This document shows positions 52,355-60,857 of a stretch of 64,000 bases of DNA, in pieces. The notes beneath the pieces are model-generated. The model was not told the origin of the DNA. It made no database searches and saw nothing but the letters and a program-made list of their open reading frames with translations. Numbering within the stretch: the first letter of the stretch is position 1; each line of letters starts with the position of its first letter. The position numbers and the translations under genes were made by a program. Origin of the DNA: Amycolatopsis thermophila (lineage in GTDB: Bacteria; Actinomycetota; Actinomycetes; Mycobacteriales; Pseudonocardiaceae); NCBI RefSeq assembly GCF_030814215.1, contig NZ_JAUSUT010000001.1, positions 4,278,001-4,342,000 on the forward strand, read 5' to 3'.

Positions 52355-53721
52355 TGCACGTCGCGGTCGTCGGCGGGGGCGTCTCGGGCGCGGTCGCGGC
52401 GTACCGCCTGCGGGCGGCGCTCGGCGACGGCGCGACGATCACGCTCTTCGAGGCGGGCGACACCCTCGGCGGCAAGCTGCGCACCGCGGAGGTCGCGGGC
52501 GTGCGCTACGACGTGGGCGCCGAGGCGTTCCTCGCCCGCCGGCCGGAAGGGGCCGCGCTGGCCGCCGACCTCGGGCTCGGCCTGGTGCACCCCACCGGCG
52601 CGCGCTCGACCGTGCGAGCCGGTGGGCGCCTGACCCCGTTGCCCGGCGGCACCCTCATGGGCATCCCGGGTTCGCCGGACGCCGTCGCGGACGTGCTCTC
52701 ACCCGGCGCCCGTGCCCGGGTCGCGGCCGAAGCGGACCTGCCCCCGGTGACCCTGGACGACGACGTCGCGCTGGGCGCGCTGCTGCGCGAGCGCTTCGGC
52801 GACGAGCTGGTGGACCGGCTGGTCGACCCGCTGCTCGGCGGCGTCTACGCGGGCGGCGCCGACGGTCTCGGCCTGCGCGCCACCGTGCCCGCCCTGGCCG
52901 CCGCGCTGGACCGCGGCGCGACCTCGCTCACGGCGGCCGCGGCCGGGCTCATCCCCGCCGAGCCCAGCACCGCGCCGGTGTTCGGCACCCTGCCCGGCGG
53001 ACTGGGCACCCTCGTCGACACCCTCGTCGAGCAGGCCAAACCGGACGTGCGCCTCGGGCAGCCGGTCACCGCGCTGCGACGCCGCGAGACCGGGTGGCAG
53101 CTGGAGGCCGGCACCGAGGCCGTCGACGTCGACGCGGTGCTGCTCGCTGTGCCCGCCCCGGCGGCCCGCAGGCTGCTGGGCGACGTCGTCCCGGCCGCGT
53201 CCGCCGCGCTCGGCGAGGTCGAGCTGGCGTCGATGGCGGTTGTGGCGATGGCGCTGCCGCCGGGCACGGAACTGCCGGACGCGTCCGGGGTGCTGATCGG
53301 CGCGCGCGAGCGGCGGTCCGACGGCGAGCCGTTCGCGGCCAAGGCCTTCACCTTCTCCTCCCGCAAGTGGGCCCACCTGGACACCGGCCCGGTGCTGGTG
53401 CGCGGTTCTGTCGGGCGGTTCGGTGAACCCGGCGCGCTGCACCGCGACGACGAGGACCTGGTCCGCCTGGTGCGCGCGGATCTGGCCGACCTGACCGGCA
53501 TCACCGCCGAGCCCATCGACGTGGTCGTGACCCGTTGGGGCGGCGGGCTGCCGCAGTACGGGCCGGGGCACCTCGACCTCGTCGACCGGGCCGAGCGGGC
53601 CGTCGCGGAGGTGCCGGGGCTGGCGCTGGCCGGGGCCGCGCTGCACGGTGTCGGGGTGCCCGCGTGCATCGCGACGGCCACCGCGGCAGCGGCGCGCATC
53701 ACCTCACACCTGGTTCCCTAG
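52354..53721 (+). CDS. hemY: HemY-type coproporphyrinogen III oxidase (CgoX)
   Basis: A 455 aa FAD enzyme. VAVVGGGVSGAVAAYRLRAA is the FAD loop, GVRYDVGAEAFLARRPEG the family motif and GAALHGVGVPACIATA the C-terminal FAD segment. In actinobacteria HemY usually oxidises coproporphyrinogen III to coproporphyrin III rather than protoporphyrinogen, in agreement with the neighbouring hemQ. It is translationally coupled to hemE. Confidence 0.93.
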   Translation: MHVAVVGGGVSGAVAAYRLRAALGDGATITLFEAGDTLGGKLRTAEVAGVRYDVGAEAFLARRPEGAALAADLGLGLVHPTGARSTVRAGGRLTPLPGGTLMGIPGSPDAVADVLSPGARARVAAEADLPPVTLDDDVALGALLRERFGDELVDRLVDPLLGGVYAGGADGLGLRATVPALAAALDRGATSLTAAAAGLIPAEPSTAPVFGTLPGGLGTLVDTLVEQAKPDVRLGQPVTALRRRETGWQLEAGTEAVDVDAVLLAVPAPAARRLLGDVVPAASAALGEVELASMAVVAMALPPGTELPDASGVLIGARERRSDGEPFAAKAFTFSSRKWAHLDTGPVLVRGSVGRFGEPGALHRDDEDLVRLVRADLADLTGITAEPIDVVVTRWGGGLPQYGPGHLDLVDRAERAVAEVPGLALAGAALHGVGVPACIATATAAAARITSHLVP

Positions 53722-53754
53722 CAGCCCGTTTCCCCGCAGTGCGAAGATGGGGAC

Positions 53755-54447
53755 ATGGCGCGGCTGAACTATCAGGAGCTCAACGACACCATCCGCTACA
53801 CCGCCTGGTCGGTGTTCCGGGTCGAGCCCGGGCGGCTCCCGGAGGACCGCGGGCAGGCCGCGGCGGAGACCACCGACTACCTCGACGCCCTCGAGGGCAA
53901 GGGGGTCGTGGTGCGCGGCGTGTACGACGTCGCCGGGCTGCGGGCCGACGCCGACTTCATGATCTGGTGGCACGCCGAGACCGCCGAGCAGGTGCAGGCC
54001 GCCTACACCGGGTTCCGCCGCACCCCGCTGGGCCGCGTGTCGACGCCGGTGTGGAGCCAGTTCGCGCTGCACCGGCCCGCCGAGTTCAACCGCAGCCACA
54101 TCCCCGCCTTCCTGGCCGGTGAAGAGGCGCGCAAGTACATCTGCGTGTACCCGTTCGTGCGGTCCTACGAGTGGTACCTGCTGCCGGACGCCGAGCGCCG
54201 CAAGATGCTCGCCGACCACGGCAAGGAGGCCCGCGACTACCCGGACGTCCGGGCCAACACCGTGGCGTCGTTCGCGCTGGGCGACTACGAGTGGATCCTC
54301 GCCTTCGAGGCGGACGAGCTGCACCGCATCGTCGACCTGATGCGCCACCTGCGCGCTACCGAGGCGCGCCGGCACGTGCGCGAGGAGACCCCGTTCTACA
54401 CCGGGACGCGGGTTCCGCCGGCCGAGCTGATCGCCAACCTGCCGTAG
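53755..54447 (+). CDS. hemQ: Coproheme decarboxylase (HemQ/ChdC)
   Basis: A 230 aa protein of the chlorite-dismutase-like family. Tyr132 in [10 protein letters not shown] matches the catalytic tyrosine and His155 in [10 protein letters not shown] the likely heme ligand; WSVFRVEPG and [10 protein letters not shown] are further conserved segments. It decarboxylates coproheme twice to heme b, using peroxide. It is the last gene of hemE-hemY-hemQ; ferrochelatase is not in the window. A 33 bp gap separates it from hemY. Confidence 0.94.
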   Translation: MARLNYQELNDTIRYTAWSVFRVEPGRLPEDRGQAAAETTDYLDALEGKGVVVRGVYDVAGLRADADFMIWWHAETAEQVQAAYTGFRRTPLGRVSTPVWSQFALHRPAEFNRSHIPAFLAGEEARKYICVYPFVRSYEWYLLPDAERRKMLADHGKEARDYPDVRANTVASFALGDYEWILAFEADELHRIVDLMRHLRATEARRHVREETPFYTGTRVPPAELIANLP

Positions 54448-54503
54448 GGGCCGGGCCGCTGCCACCGCCTCCCGGGCCTGTGGCGCGACCCGGCAGCGCT
54501 GCC

Positions 54504-54833
54504 TCACCGGCTGAGGCGGAACCTCCGGCGTGGCCGGGGCAGTTCGCCGCGCTCGGTGAGCCAGGTGGCGAAGTTCGCGGCGTCCTGGCGGTAGCCGACG
54601 CCGTCCGTGCGCGGCGTGGCCGCCGCGTAGGCGTCGAAGAGGGGACGGAACCGCTCGCCGAGCGCCTGGGGCAGGTCCGGACGCAGGTCGGCGACGACGG
54701 AGCCGCGTTTGGCGCGCAGGGCGCGGACTTCGGCGGCCACGCGCGCGGGGTCGAAACCGGTGGGGGCCTGCTCGCCGGCCAGCAGGGCGCGCAGCAACGC
54801 GGCCTGGCGGGCGGCCAGCTCCGCGCGGCTCAC
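54504..54833 (-). CDS. Small partner protein of the DUF692 enzyme
   Basis: A 109 aa basic protein starting at GTG 54833, coupled to the DUF692 gene through a GTGA overlap. It is helical: VSRAELAARQAALLRALLAG, FDPARVAAEVRALRAKRGSV, then FDAYAAATPRTDGVGYRQ and DAANFATWLTERGEL, and ends in Arg-rich RPRRRFRLSR. It resembles the C-terminal helices of DUF2063-type partners that accompany DUF692 enzymes, which help bind the substrate protein. That resemblance is by eye; the family is not certain. It probably delivers the substrate. Confidence 0.7.
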   Translation of the reverse strand: MSRAELAARQAALLRALLAGEQAPTGFDPARVAAEVRALRAKRGSVVADLRPDLPQALGERFRPLFDAYAAATPRTDGVGYRQDAANFATWLTERGELPRPRRRFRLSR

Positions 54834-55630
54834 AACCGGCCCCGGATCGCGGCGAGCTCGGCGGCCAGTTCGTCGTCGGGCGGGTAGGCGCCGTCCCGTT
54901 CCAGCAGGGCGCCCGGCGGCTCGGCGCGGCGCCGCAGTTCGGTGAGCAGGTCCAGCACCTCCGGCTGCACCGGATGCGTGTGCGTGTCGTGGTAGATCCC
55001 GTCCACCTCGACCCCGCCCGCGACGTGCACGTACGCCAGACGCTCCAGCGGCACCTCGTCGAGGAAGGCCGCCGGGTCCGTGCCCAGGTTGCGCGCGTTC
55101 GCATACAGGTTCGCCACGTCCACGATCAGCAGGCAGCCGGTCCGCTCGGTCAGCTCGCGCAGGAACGCGGCCTCGTCCATCTCCGCGTCCGGCCACTCCA
55201 GCAGCGCGGCGATGTTCTCCAGCGCGAACGGCCGCCCGATGATCGACTGCGCCAGCCGCACGTTCCCGGCCAGCACGTCGAGCGCCTCCCGGGTGCGGGG
55301 GAGCGGCACCAGGTGCCCGGCGTCGAGACCGCCCGCGCGCACGAAACAGACGTGGTCGCTGGCGACCGGCGCGTCCAGCTCGTCGGCCACTGCCGCGAGG
55401 TGCTCGACCCGCCGCGTGTCCAGCGGTTCGGCCCCGCCGAGCGAGAGCGACACCGCGTGCGGCAGCACCGGCAGGCCCCGTGCGCGCAGCTCGGTCAGAG
55501 CGGCCGGCAGGTGCCCGGGGTGCAGGTTCTCCGCGATCACCTCGACCCACTCCACGCCCGGCATGCGGGCGATGGACAGGTCGATCTCGGGGCGCCACCC
55601 GATCCCCACGCCCAGCCGGTCAGTCGCCAC
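54830..55630 (-). CDS. DUF692 family multinuclear non-heme iron oxidative enzyme (MNIO)
   Basis: A 266 aa TIM-barrel protein beginning at GTG 55630. The ligand-bearing segments of the family are seen: PHAVSLSLGGAEPLD, ASDHVCFVR, FALENIAALLEWP, VDVANLYANARNLG, YVHVAGGVEVDG and DTHTHPV. Known MNIO members (MbnB, TglH, BufB) modify cysteines or other residues in ribosomal peptides. Here the upstream gene encodes a membrane protein with a seven-Cys tail (residues about 255-295), the probable substrate, and a small downstream partner follows. The start overlaps the upstream gene by 11 bp. Confidence 0.92.
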   Translation of the reverse strand: MATDRLGVGIGWRPEIDLSIARMPGVEWVEVIAENLHPGHLPAALTELRARGLPVLPHAVSLSLGGAEPLDTRRVEHLAAVADELDAPVASDHVCFVRAGGLDAGHLVPLPRTREALDVLAGNVRLAQSIIGRPFALENIAALLEWPDAEMDEAAFLRELTERTGCLLIVDVANLYANARNLGTDPAAFLDEVPLERLAYVHVAGGVEVDGIYHDTHTHPVQPEVLDLLTELRRRAEPPGALLERDGAYPPDDELAAELAAIRGRL

Positions 55631-56507
55631 CGCCACCTCCGCACCCGCCGCCGCCACCGCACGAGCTGCCGCCGCCGCACGAATTCCCCCCGCACGAGCT
55701 GCCGCAGCTGCTCGACGACCCGCACGAGGAGGCACCGCCCGACGAGCAACCCGACGCCCCGGCCCACCCGCGCGACTTCTGCGGCCGCGGGGCGGGCGCC
55801 GCGCGCAGCGCCTCGGCGATCTCCCGATCGGGGTACCGGGTCAGGCCGCCCAGCGCCACCGCCTGGGCCGCACTCGTGCCCGACGCCGACCGGACGATCT
55901 GGTCGCCGGTCCTCGTGCGGGGCGGGCGGCCGTCCGGGCGGCCGGTGACCGCCCACAGGATCACGGCGGGCGCCAGGGCCAGCACGAAACCGGGGCCGGG
56001 GAAGCTCGTGAACGCCACGATCGCGACGGCGACCATGAGGACCGCGGCCAACCGCCGGACGTTCTTCAGCGCGCCCTGCTCGACCAGGAGCCCGGCCTCC
56101 GCGAGCCGGTCGCGCGCGACGTCGAGCACGCCGCCACGGCGCACGGCCGCCCGCACGGTGTGCAGCGTCGCCGCGCCGCGTTCGTGGTGCACGCTCGACC
56201 ACACCGCCGCGCCCAGCTCGTCGGCCGGGGGACGATCGCCGGTCGTGGTGAGCCGTCCCGCGTAGCTCACCCGGACCTGCTGGCGTTCCAGCAGGTCAGC
56301 CAGTGCGGCGTCGGTCGCGCGCATCGGGCCGCCGGCCAGGAACCCCAGCTCGGCCGGGCCGGGCGTCCGGTGCGGCACGCCCGCACGTCCCTTCAGCAGC
56401 ATCGGGCCGGCCAGGCGCACCAGGATCGGGAGCAGCACCAGCCCGGCGTAGATCACGAGGAACGCCGGCAGCGGAAGCCCCCAGTACCCGGACCCGCCGG
56501 CGTCCAT
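55620..56507 (-). CDS. TIGR04222-like membrane protein with Cys/Gly/Ser-rich tail
   Basis: A 295 aa protein; ATG 56507 chosen. N-terminal span (LPAFLVIYAGLVLLPILVRL) precedes a conserved domain (PGPAELGFLAGGPMRATDAA, with R-x-S-Y-A-G-R-L), then two spans (AVLMVAVAIVAFTSF and VLALAPAVILWAVTG). The last 45 residues are low complexity and carry seven Cys separated by Gly/Ser (GCSSGGASSCGSSSSCGSSC, then three more). This is typical of actinobacterial TIGR04222-domain proteins found beside DUF692. The tail is the likely site of modification by the adjacent MNIO; function unknown. Confidence 0.85.
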   Translation of the reverse strand: MDAGGSGYWGLPLPAFLVIYAGLVLLPILVRLAGPMLLKGRAGVPHRTPGPAELGFLAGGPMRATDAALADLLERQQVRVSYAGRLTTTGDRPPADELGAAVWSSVHHERGAATLHTVRAAVRRGGVLDVARDRLAEAGLLVEQGALKNVRRLAAVLMVAVAIVAFTSFPGPGFVLALAPAVILWAVTGRPDGRPPRTRTGDQIVRSASGTSAAQAVALGGLTRYPDREIAEALRAAPAPRPQKSRGWAGASGCSSGGASSCGSSSSCGSSCGGNSCGGGSSCGGGGGCGGGGGD

Positions 56508-56674
56508 GACCGTCGCTTCGACCCCCAACGCCGGCACCTCCGCATCAGCCCGTTGTGCGGTGAGACGACCCGCGACGGCCGCCGGTTCCCGCTCACGGGG
56601 ACGGAGGCGCCGGACGGCGGCGCAGCAGCGGCACGGTCGTCACGCTCCCGCCGACGCCGGGCGCGCCGACCCCG

Positions 56675-57109
56675 CTACTCGGCCGGGACCAGGCGCAGGG
56701 CGATCGAGTTGATGCAGTACCGCTGGTCGGTCGGGGTGGGGTAGCCCTCGCCCTCGAACAGGTGCCCCAGGTGGCTGTGGCAGGTCGCGCACAGCACCTC
56801 GGTGCGCACCATGCCCAGCGACCGGTCCTCGCGCAGCAGCACGGCATCGGAGTCGGCCGGGTCGAAGAACGACGGCCAGCCGCAGTGGCTTTCGAACTTC
56901 GTGTCGCTGCGGAAGAGCTCCGCGCCGCATGCCCGGCACTCGTAGACGCCGGTGGTCTTGGTGTCGGTGTACTCGCCGGTGAACGGCCGCTCGGTCGCCG
57001 CCTGGCGCAGCACCGCGTACTCCTCGGGGGAGAGCTGCTCGCGCCACTCCTGGTCCGGCTTGACCACCTTCGGAGTGGCTCCCACCACGGGTTCCATGCG
57101 AGGTTTCAT
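56675..57109 (-). CDS. msrB: Peptide-methionine (R)-S-oxide reductase
   Basis: A 144 aa enzyme. YECRACGAELF and VLCATCHSHLGH give the two C-x-x-C zinc pairs; FESHCGWPSFF and QRYCINSIALRL carry the catalytic Cys in the R-Y-C-I-N-S motif. It repairs oxidised methionine. It matches Rv2674 by position. Upstream a 167 bp spacer separates it from the TIGR04222-like gene and 10 bp from the small membrane protein gene, which is on the same strand. Confidence 0.96.
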   Translation of the reverse strand: MKPRMEPVVGATPKVVKPDQEWREQLSPEEYAVLRQAATERPFTGEYTDTKTTGVYECRACGAELFRSDTKFESHCGWPSFFDPADSDAVLLREDRSLGMVRTEVLCATCHSHLGHLFEGEGYPTPTDQRYCINSIALRLVPAE

Positions 57110-57119
57110 GGGATTCAGG

Positions 57120-57410
57120 CTACTCGGCGAGCCACTGCAGGGCCCGGACCACGATGTCCCACGAGGCGACGATCACGCCCAGCACCAGCAGCACCACGAT
57201 GGTCGCCGCGACCCACCACCGCAGGCCGCCGACGCGGGCGCTGGAGTCGGCGAACTCCTCCACGTTGTGCAATGTTCCTTCGACCGTGAACCCCGGCTCG
57301 CACCGCTGCATCCGGTCCAGGTGCCGGGCGAACGCCTGGGCCTCCGGATCGTCCGGATCGAGGCCGACCAGGTCGTCGTCGAAGCGCGGGTTCCGCCCGC
57401 TCTCGGTCAT
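57120..57410 (-). CDS. Small single-span membrane protein
   Basis: A 96 aa protein. The N-terminal half is acidic and soluble (FDDDLVGLDPDDPEAQAFAR, CEPGFTVEGTLHNVEEFADS); a span (WWVAATIVVLLVLGVIVASW) lies at about 66-85 and the C-terminus ends in VVRALQWLAE. The family is unknown to me. It sits between msrB and the Ser/Thr kinase, 14 bp from the latter, and may belong to the same operon. Confidence 0.75.
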   Translation of the reverse strand: MTESGRNPRFDDDLVGLDPDDPEAQAFARHLDRMQRCEPGFTVEGTLHNVEEFADSSARVGGLRWWVAATIVVLLVLGVIVASWDIVVRALQWLAE

Positions 57411-57424
57411 GCCACCAGGGTAGG

Positions 57425-58987
57425 TCAGCCGATGCGGGTGTCGGCGTCGATGCGCATGCCCTGTTCGGTGTTGACGACCCGCCACGAGACCCGGCCGACC
57501 CCCGCGATGGTGACGTACATGTCGGCCGAGCCGTCGGCGTTGAGGCCCTTGTCCGCGAGGATCGAGTTGTACTGCTCGATCTGGTGCTCGCTCCAGTACT
57601 GCTGGAACGCCTGCTGGCTGCCGAACAACGACTGCGCGGCGGGCGTGAGCAGCGCCCACGCCGCGGCCGATCCCTTGCCGTCCAGGTACCCCTTCACGAC
57701 CTGCCCGGCCTGGCCGAAGTTGACCGATCCGGTGTTGGCCGTCTTGCCCAGAGCGGCCGGCGGCGCGCTGCTGGACGGGCTCGACGGCGCCGACGTGGGA
57801 GCGGGGGTGTTGCCGCCCGCGTTGGCCTGGGTCCCGCCCTCCTTCGCCGAGTCGCCGCCGTTCAGCGCCACGATGAGCACCACCACGAGCACGGCGACCA
57901 CGGCCACCGCCGACCCGATCAGCACACCCTTGCGCTTGAGCGGGGACGGCTGCGCGGCCTGCGCCGGCTTCGGCGGCGGGATGAACGCCGCGGTCGGGTT
58001 GCGCGGGCTGCGCTGCGGCGGAGCCGGGGGAGCGGCGGTGGCGGCGGCGCCCGTGCGCTGCCACGGCGGCCGCTCGGCCGGCGGCGCGGGCTCGACGGGC
58101 ACCGCGGCGGGCTGACGACCCGCGGAGAACAGCGGCGGCGACACCATCGTGCCGGCCTTGACGTCCTTTTCGCCGTTGGCGAGCGCGGCCAGCCGGTCAC
58201 GCGCCTCGAGCATGGTCGGTCGCTCCTCCGGCTCGACCCGCAGCAGGCTCATCAGCAGCGCGGTCGCCTTGCCGGACTGCCGCGGCGGCACGACCTGGCC
58301 GTTCGCCGCCGTGTAGAGCAGGGCGAGCTGGTTGGAGCTGTTGCCGTAGGGCGGCTGGCCCTCCAGCGCGTGGTAGAGCGTCGCGCCGAGGGAGAAGACG
58401 TCGGAGGCCGGCGCCGGGTCCGAGCCCCGCGCCAGCTCGGGCGCGAGGTAGGCGGGGGTGCCGCCGATCAGGCCGGTCTGGGTGAGCGTGAGGTCGCCCG
58501 CCGCGCGGGAGATGCCGAAGTCCGTGATCTTCGCCGTGCCGTTCTCGTCGATCAGGATGTTCGCCGGCTTGATGTCGCGGTGCACGATCCCGGCGCGGTG
58601 CGCGACCACGAGCGCGGAAGCGACCTGGTGACCGATGCGGGCGACCTCGGCCAGCGGCAGCGTGCCCTGCTCGGCGATCACCGCCGACAGGCTCTTCGAC
58701 GGCAGGTACTCCATCACCAGGCACGGATCGCCGCCGTGCTCGGCGATGTCGAACACGACGATGGCGTTGGGGTGCTGGAACCGGGCCGCGTTCTTCGCCT
58801 CGCGCATCGCCCGCTGGCGCATGTTGTTGCGCTCGGTCTCGGACATGCCCGGCTGGGCGAGGATCTGCTTCACCGCCACCGAACGCTCGAGGCGCTCGTC
58901 GACCGCGCGCCACACGACGCCCATGGCGCCGCTGCCGATGTGCTCAACGAGGCGATAGTGCCCTGCGATCAGCTGACCGGTGTCGAT
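57425..58987 (-). CDS. Membrane Ser/Thr protein kinase (PknB/PASTA-less type)
   Basis: About 520 aa. The kinase domain has IGSGAMGVVWRAVDERLE (Gly loop), SVAVKQIL (Lys), IVHRDIKPANILID (HRD) and KITDFGISRAA (DFG). A proline-rich juxtamembrane segment precedes one span (LIGSAVAVVAVLVVVLIVAL), then an extracellular domain of about 115 residues with GQVVKGYLDGKGSAAAWALL. No ATG/GTG/TTG is in the right place: GAGGAG stands seven bases before ATC 58987, which I take as the start; ATG 59149 is the only long alternative. It follows the VTT gene by five bases. Substrate unknown. Confidence 0.88.
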   Translation of the reverse strand: MDTGQLIAGHYRLVEHIGSGAMGVVWRAVDERLERSVAVKQILAQPGMSETERNNMRQRAMREAKNAARFQHPNAIVVFDIAEHGGDPCLVMEYLPSKSLSAVIAEQGTLPLAEVARIGHQVASALVVAHRAGIVHRDIKPANILIDENGTAKITDFGISRAAGDLTLTQTGLIGGTPAYLAPELARGSDPAPASDVFSLGATLYHALEGQPPYGNSSNQLALLYTAANGQVVPPRQSGKATALLMSLLRVEPEERPTMLEARDRLAALANGEKDVKAGTMVSPPLFSAGRQPAAVPVEPAPPAERPPWQRTGAAATAAPPAPPQRSPRNPTAAFIPPPKPAQAAQPSPLKRKGVLIGSAVAVVAVLVVVLIVALNGGDSAKEGGTQANAGGNTPAPTSAPSSPSSSAPPAALGKTANTGSVNFGQAGQVVKGYLDGKGSAAAWALLTPAAQSLFGSQQAFQQYWSEHQIEQYNSILADKGLNADGSADMYVTIAGVGRVSWRVVNTEQGMRIDADTRIG

Positions 58988-58991
58988 GGGA

Positions 58992-59729
58992 CTACTCCTC
59001 GGAAACTCTCCGCATGTGCTGGCCTGGCTCAGCGCGAACGATCTCCTCGCGCACCGGGTCGAGTGTAGCGGGCTGCTTCGTGCGCCCGACGCAAGCTGTC
59101 CCGCGGGCGATTCGGGCCAGGCCAACGGCCCCGGCGATGGCGAAGGCACCGTAGCAGACCAGCAGTGCGGGCGGGGTGCTGCCGGTGAGCGCGTCGCCCA
59201 GCACCACGACCGCGATCGTGCCGGGCACGCTGCCGAGGACGGTCCCGGCCAGGTACGGGCGGAACCGCACGGACAGGATCCCGCAGCAGTATCCCAGTGG
59301 TGCGAAGGGAACCAGCGGGATCAGCCGCAGCGACGCGACCGCGAGCACGCCACCGTCGGCGAGGCGTTCGTCGACCGCGCGGACCACTTTCCGTTCCAGG
59401 TGGCGGGACACGAGGTCGCGCCCGACCCACCGCGCCAGCCCGAACCCGAGCGCGCCGGAGATCGCGGTCGCGGTGATCGCCACCACGATGCCGAGGGCGT
59501 CGCCGAGCAGCAGTCCCGCCGCGAGGTTGAACACGGTGCGGGGGACGGGGGCGACGGTGAGTACCGAATAGGCGGCCAGGAACACCAGCGCGGTGACCGC
59601 GCCCGCGCCGGCCGCCCAGGTGCGCAGCTCCGCGGGGGTGGGCACGGGAAGTGTGAACGCCGCCACCACCGCCCCGGCGAGCAGGACGAGCGCGAGGACC
59701 AGTTTGACGCGGCGGGGCACGACGTCCAC
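58992..59729 (-). CDS. VTT/DedA-type (SNARE-associated Golgi-like) membrane protein
   Basis: A 245 aa protein starting at GTG 59729. It has about five to six spans: VKLVLALVLLAGAVVAAFTL, VTALVFLAAYSVLTVAPVPR, TVFNLAAGLLLGDALGIVVA, and ALLVCYGAFAIAGAVGLARI. The R-x-I-P-L-V-P-F segment (SLRLIPLVPFAPLGYCCG) and G..GRDLVSRHLERKVVRA are VTT domain signatures. Such proteins move phospholipids or undecaprenyl phosphate across membranes. The end overlaps the kinase translation-start region, and it may be in operon with the kinase. Confidence 0.88.
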   Translation of the reverse strand: MDVVPRRVKLVLALVLLAGAVVAAFTLPVPTPAELRTWAAGAGAVTALVFLAAYSVLTVAPVPRTVFNLAAGLLLGDALGIVVAITATAISGALGFGLARWVGRDLVSRHLERKVVRAVDERLADGGVLAVASLRLIPLVPFAPLGYCCGILSVRFRPYLAGTVLGSVPGTIAVVVLGDALTGSTPPALLVCYGAFAIAGAVGLARIARGTACVGRTKQPATLDPVREEIVRAEPGQHMRRVSEE

Positions 59730-59774
59730 GGTAAGGCACGGGCGGAACCGGGCCCGCGCCGCTACGGTGATGCG

Positions 59775-60788
59775 GTGGCGAAACGCGGTGAGGCGGTCGA
59801 GTACGAGGTGGGCGGCCGGACGGTGCGGGTGTCCAATCCGGACAAGGTGTACTTCCCGGAGCGCGGGATCACCAAGCGGCAGGTCGTCGAGTACTACCTC
59901 GCGGTCGCCGAACCCCTGCTGCGGGCCGTCGGCGAACGGCCGACGACGCTCAAACGCTTCCCCGATGGCGTTTCCGGCGAACCGTTCTACGCCAAGCGGG
60001 TGCCGAAGGGAGCGCCCGAATGGGTGCAGACCGCCCGGATCACGTTCCCGTCCGGGCGCACCGCCGACGAGGTCTGCCCGACCGAGCCCGCGGTGTTCGC
60101 GTGGGCGGCCAACCTCGGCACGCTCGACTTCCACCCCTGGCCCGTCCGGCGCACCGACGTGGACCACCCGGACGAGTTGCGGATCGACGTGGATCCCTCC
60201 GACTCGAACGGGTTCGGTGACGCGGTGCGGGTCGCGCTGGTGGTCCGGGAGGTGCTGGCGGAGGCCGGGCTGACCGGGTACCCGAAGACGTCGGGTGGGC
60301 GCGGGGTGCACGTGCTGGTGCGGATCCGGCCGGAGTGGGACTTCGTCGCCGTGCGGCACGCGGTGATCGCGCTGGGCCGCGAGGTGGCGCGGCGCATCCC
60401 CGACCTCGCCACGGTCGCGTGGTGGAAGGAGGAGCGCGGTGGCCGCGTGTTCCTGGACTACAACCAGGCGGCGCGGGACCGGACGGTCGCGTCGTCGTGG
60501 TCGGTGCGGGGCACCGCGCGGGCGACCGTGTCGACACCGCTGACGTGGGAGCAGCTACCGGAGGTGCACCCGGACGACTTCGACGTGCTGACGGTGCCCG
60601 CCCTGCTGGGTGCCCACGGTGACCCGCACGCGGCGATGGACGACGAGGCGTTCGGCCTGGAGACGGCGCTGGAGTGGTACGCCCGCGACGAGCGGGACCA
60701 CGGCCTGGGGGAGATGCCCTACCCGCCCGATTACCCGAAGATGCCCGGTGAACCGAAACGGGTGCAGCCCAGCCGCGCCCGGGAGTGA
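59775..60788 (+). CDS. LigD-type DNA polymerase domain (stand-alone primase-polymerase)
   Basis: A 337 aa protein starting at GTG 59775. VSNPDKVYFPERGITKRQVV is the LigD N-terminal motif; DELRIDVDPSDSNGFGD has the metal D-x-D, and SGGRGVHVLVRI and GGRVFLDYNQAARDRTVAS are catalytic segments. It corresponds to the PolDom of the NHEJ protein LigD, which fills and extends DNA ends, without ligase or nuclease domains; no ku is in view. It is divergent from the VTT gene by 45 bp. Such solitary PolDoms are common in actinobacteria. Confidence 0.92.
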   Translation: MAKRGEAVEYEVGGRTVRVSNPDKVYFPERGITKRQVVEYYLAVAEPLLRAVGERPTTLKRFPDGVSGEPFYAKRVPKGAPEWVQTARITFPSGRTADEVCPTEPAVFAWAANLGTLDFHPWPVRRTDVDHPDELRIDVDPSDSNGFGDAVRVALVVREVLAEAGLTGYPKTSGGRGVHVLVRIRPEWDFVAVRHAVIALGREVARRIPDLATVAWWKEERGGRVFLDYNQAARDRTVASSWSVRGTARATVSTPLTWEQLPEVHPDDFDVLTVPALLGAHGDPHAAMDDEAFGLETALEWYARDERDHGLGEMPYPPDYPKMPGEPKRVQPSRARE

Positions 60789-60857
60789 CGGTGCACGGGC
60801 GCCGGCCGCAGGTCCAGGCCCGGCGTCTGGCATCGCGGAACACCTGCCCCGAGCGGG

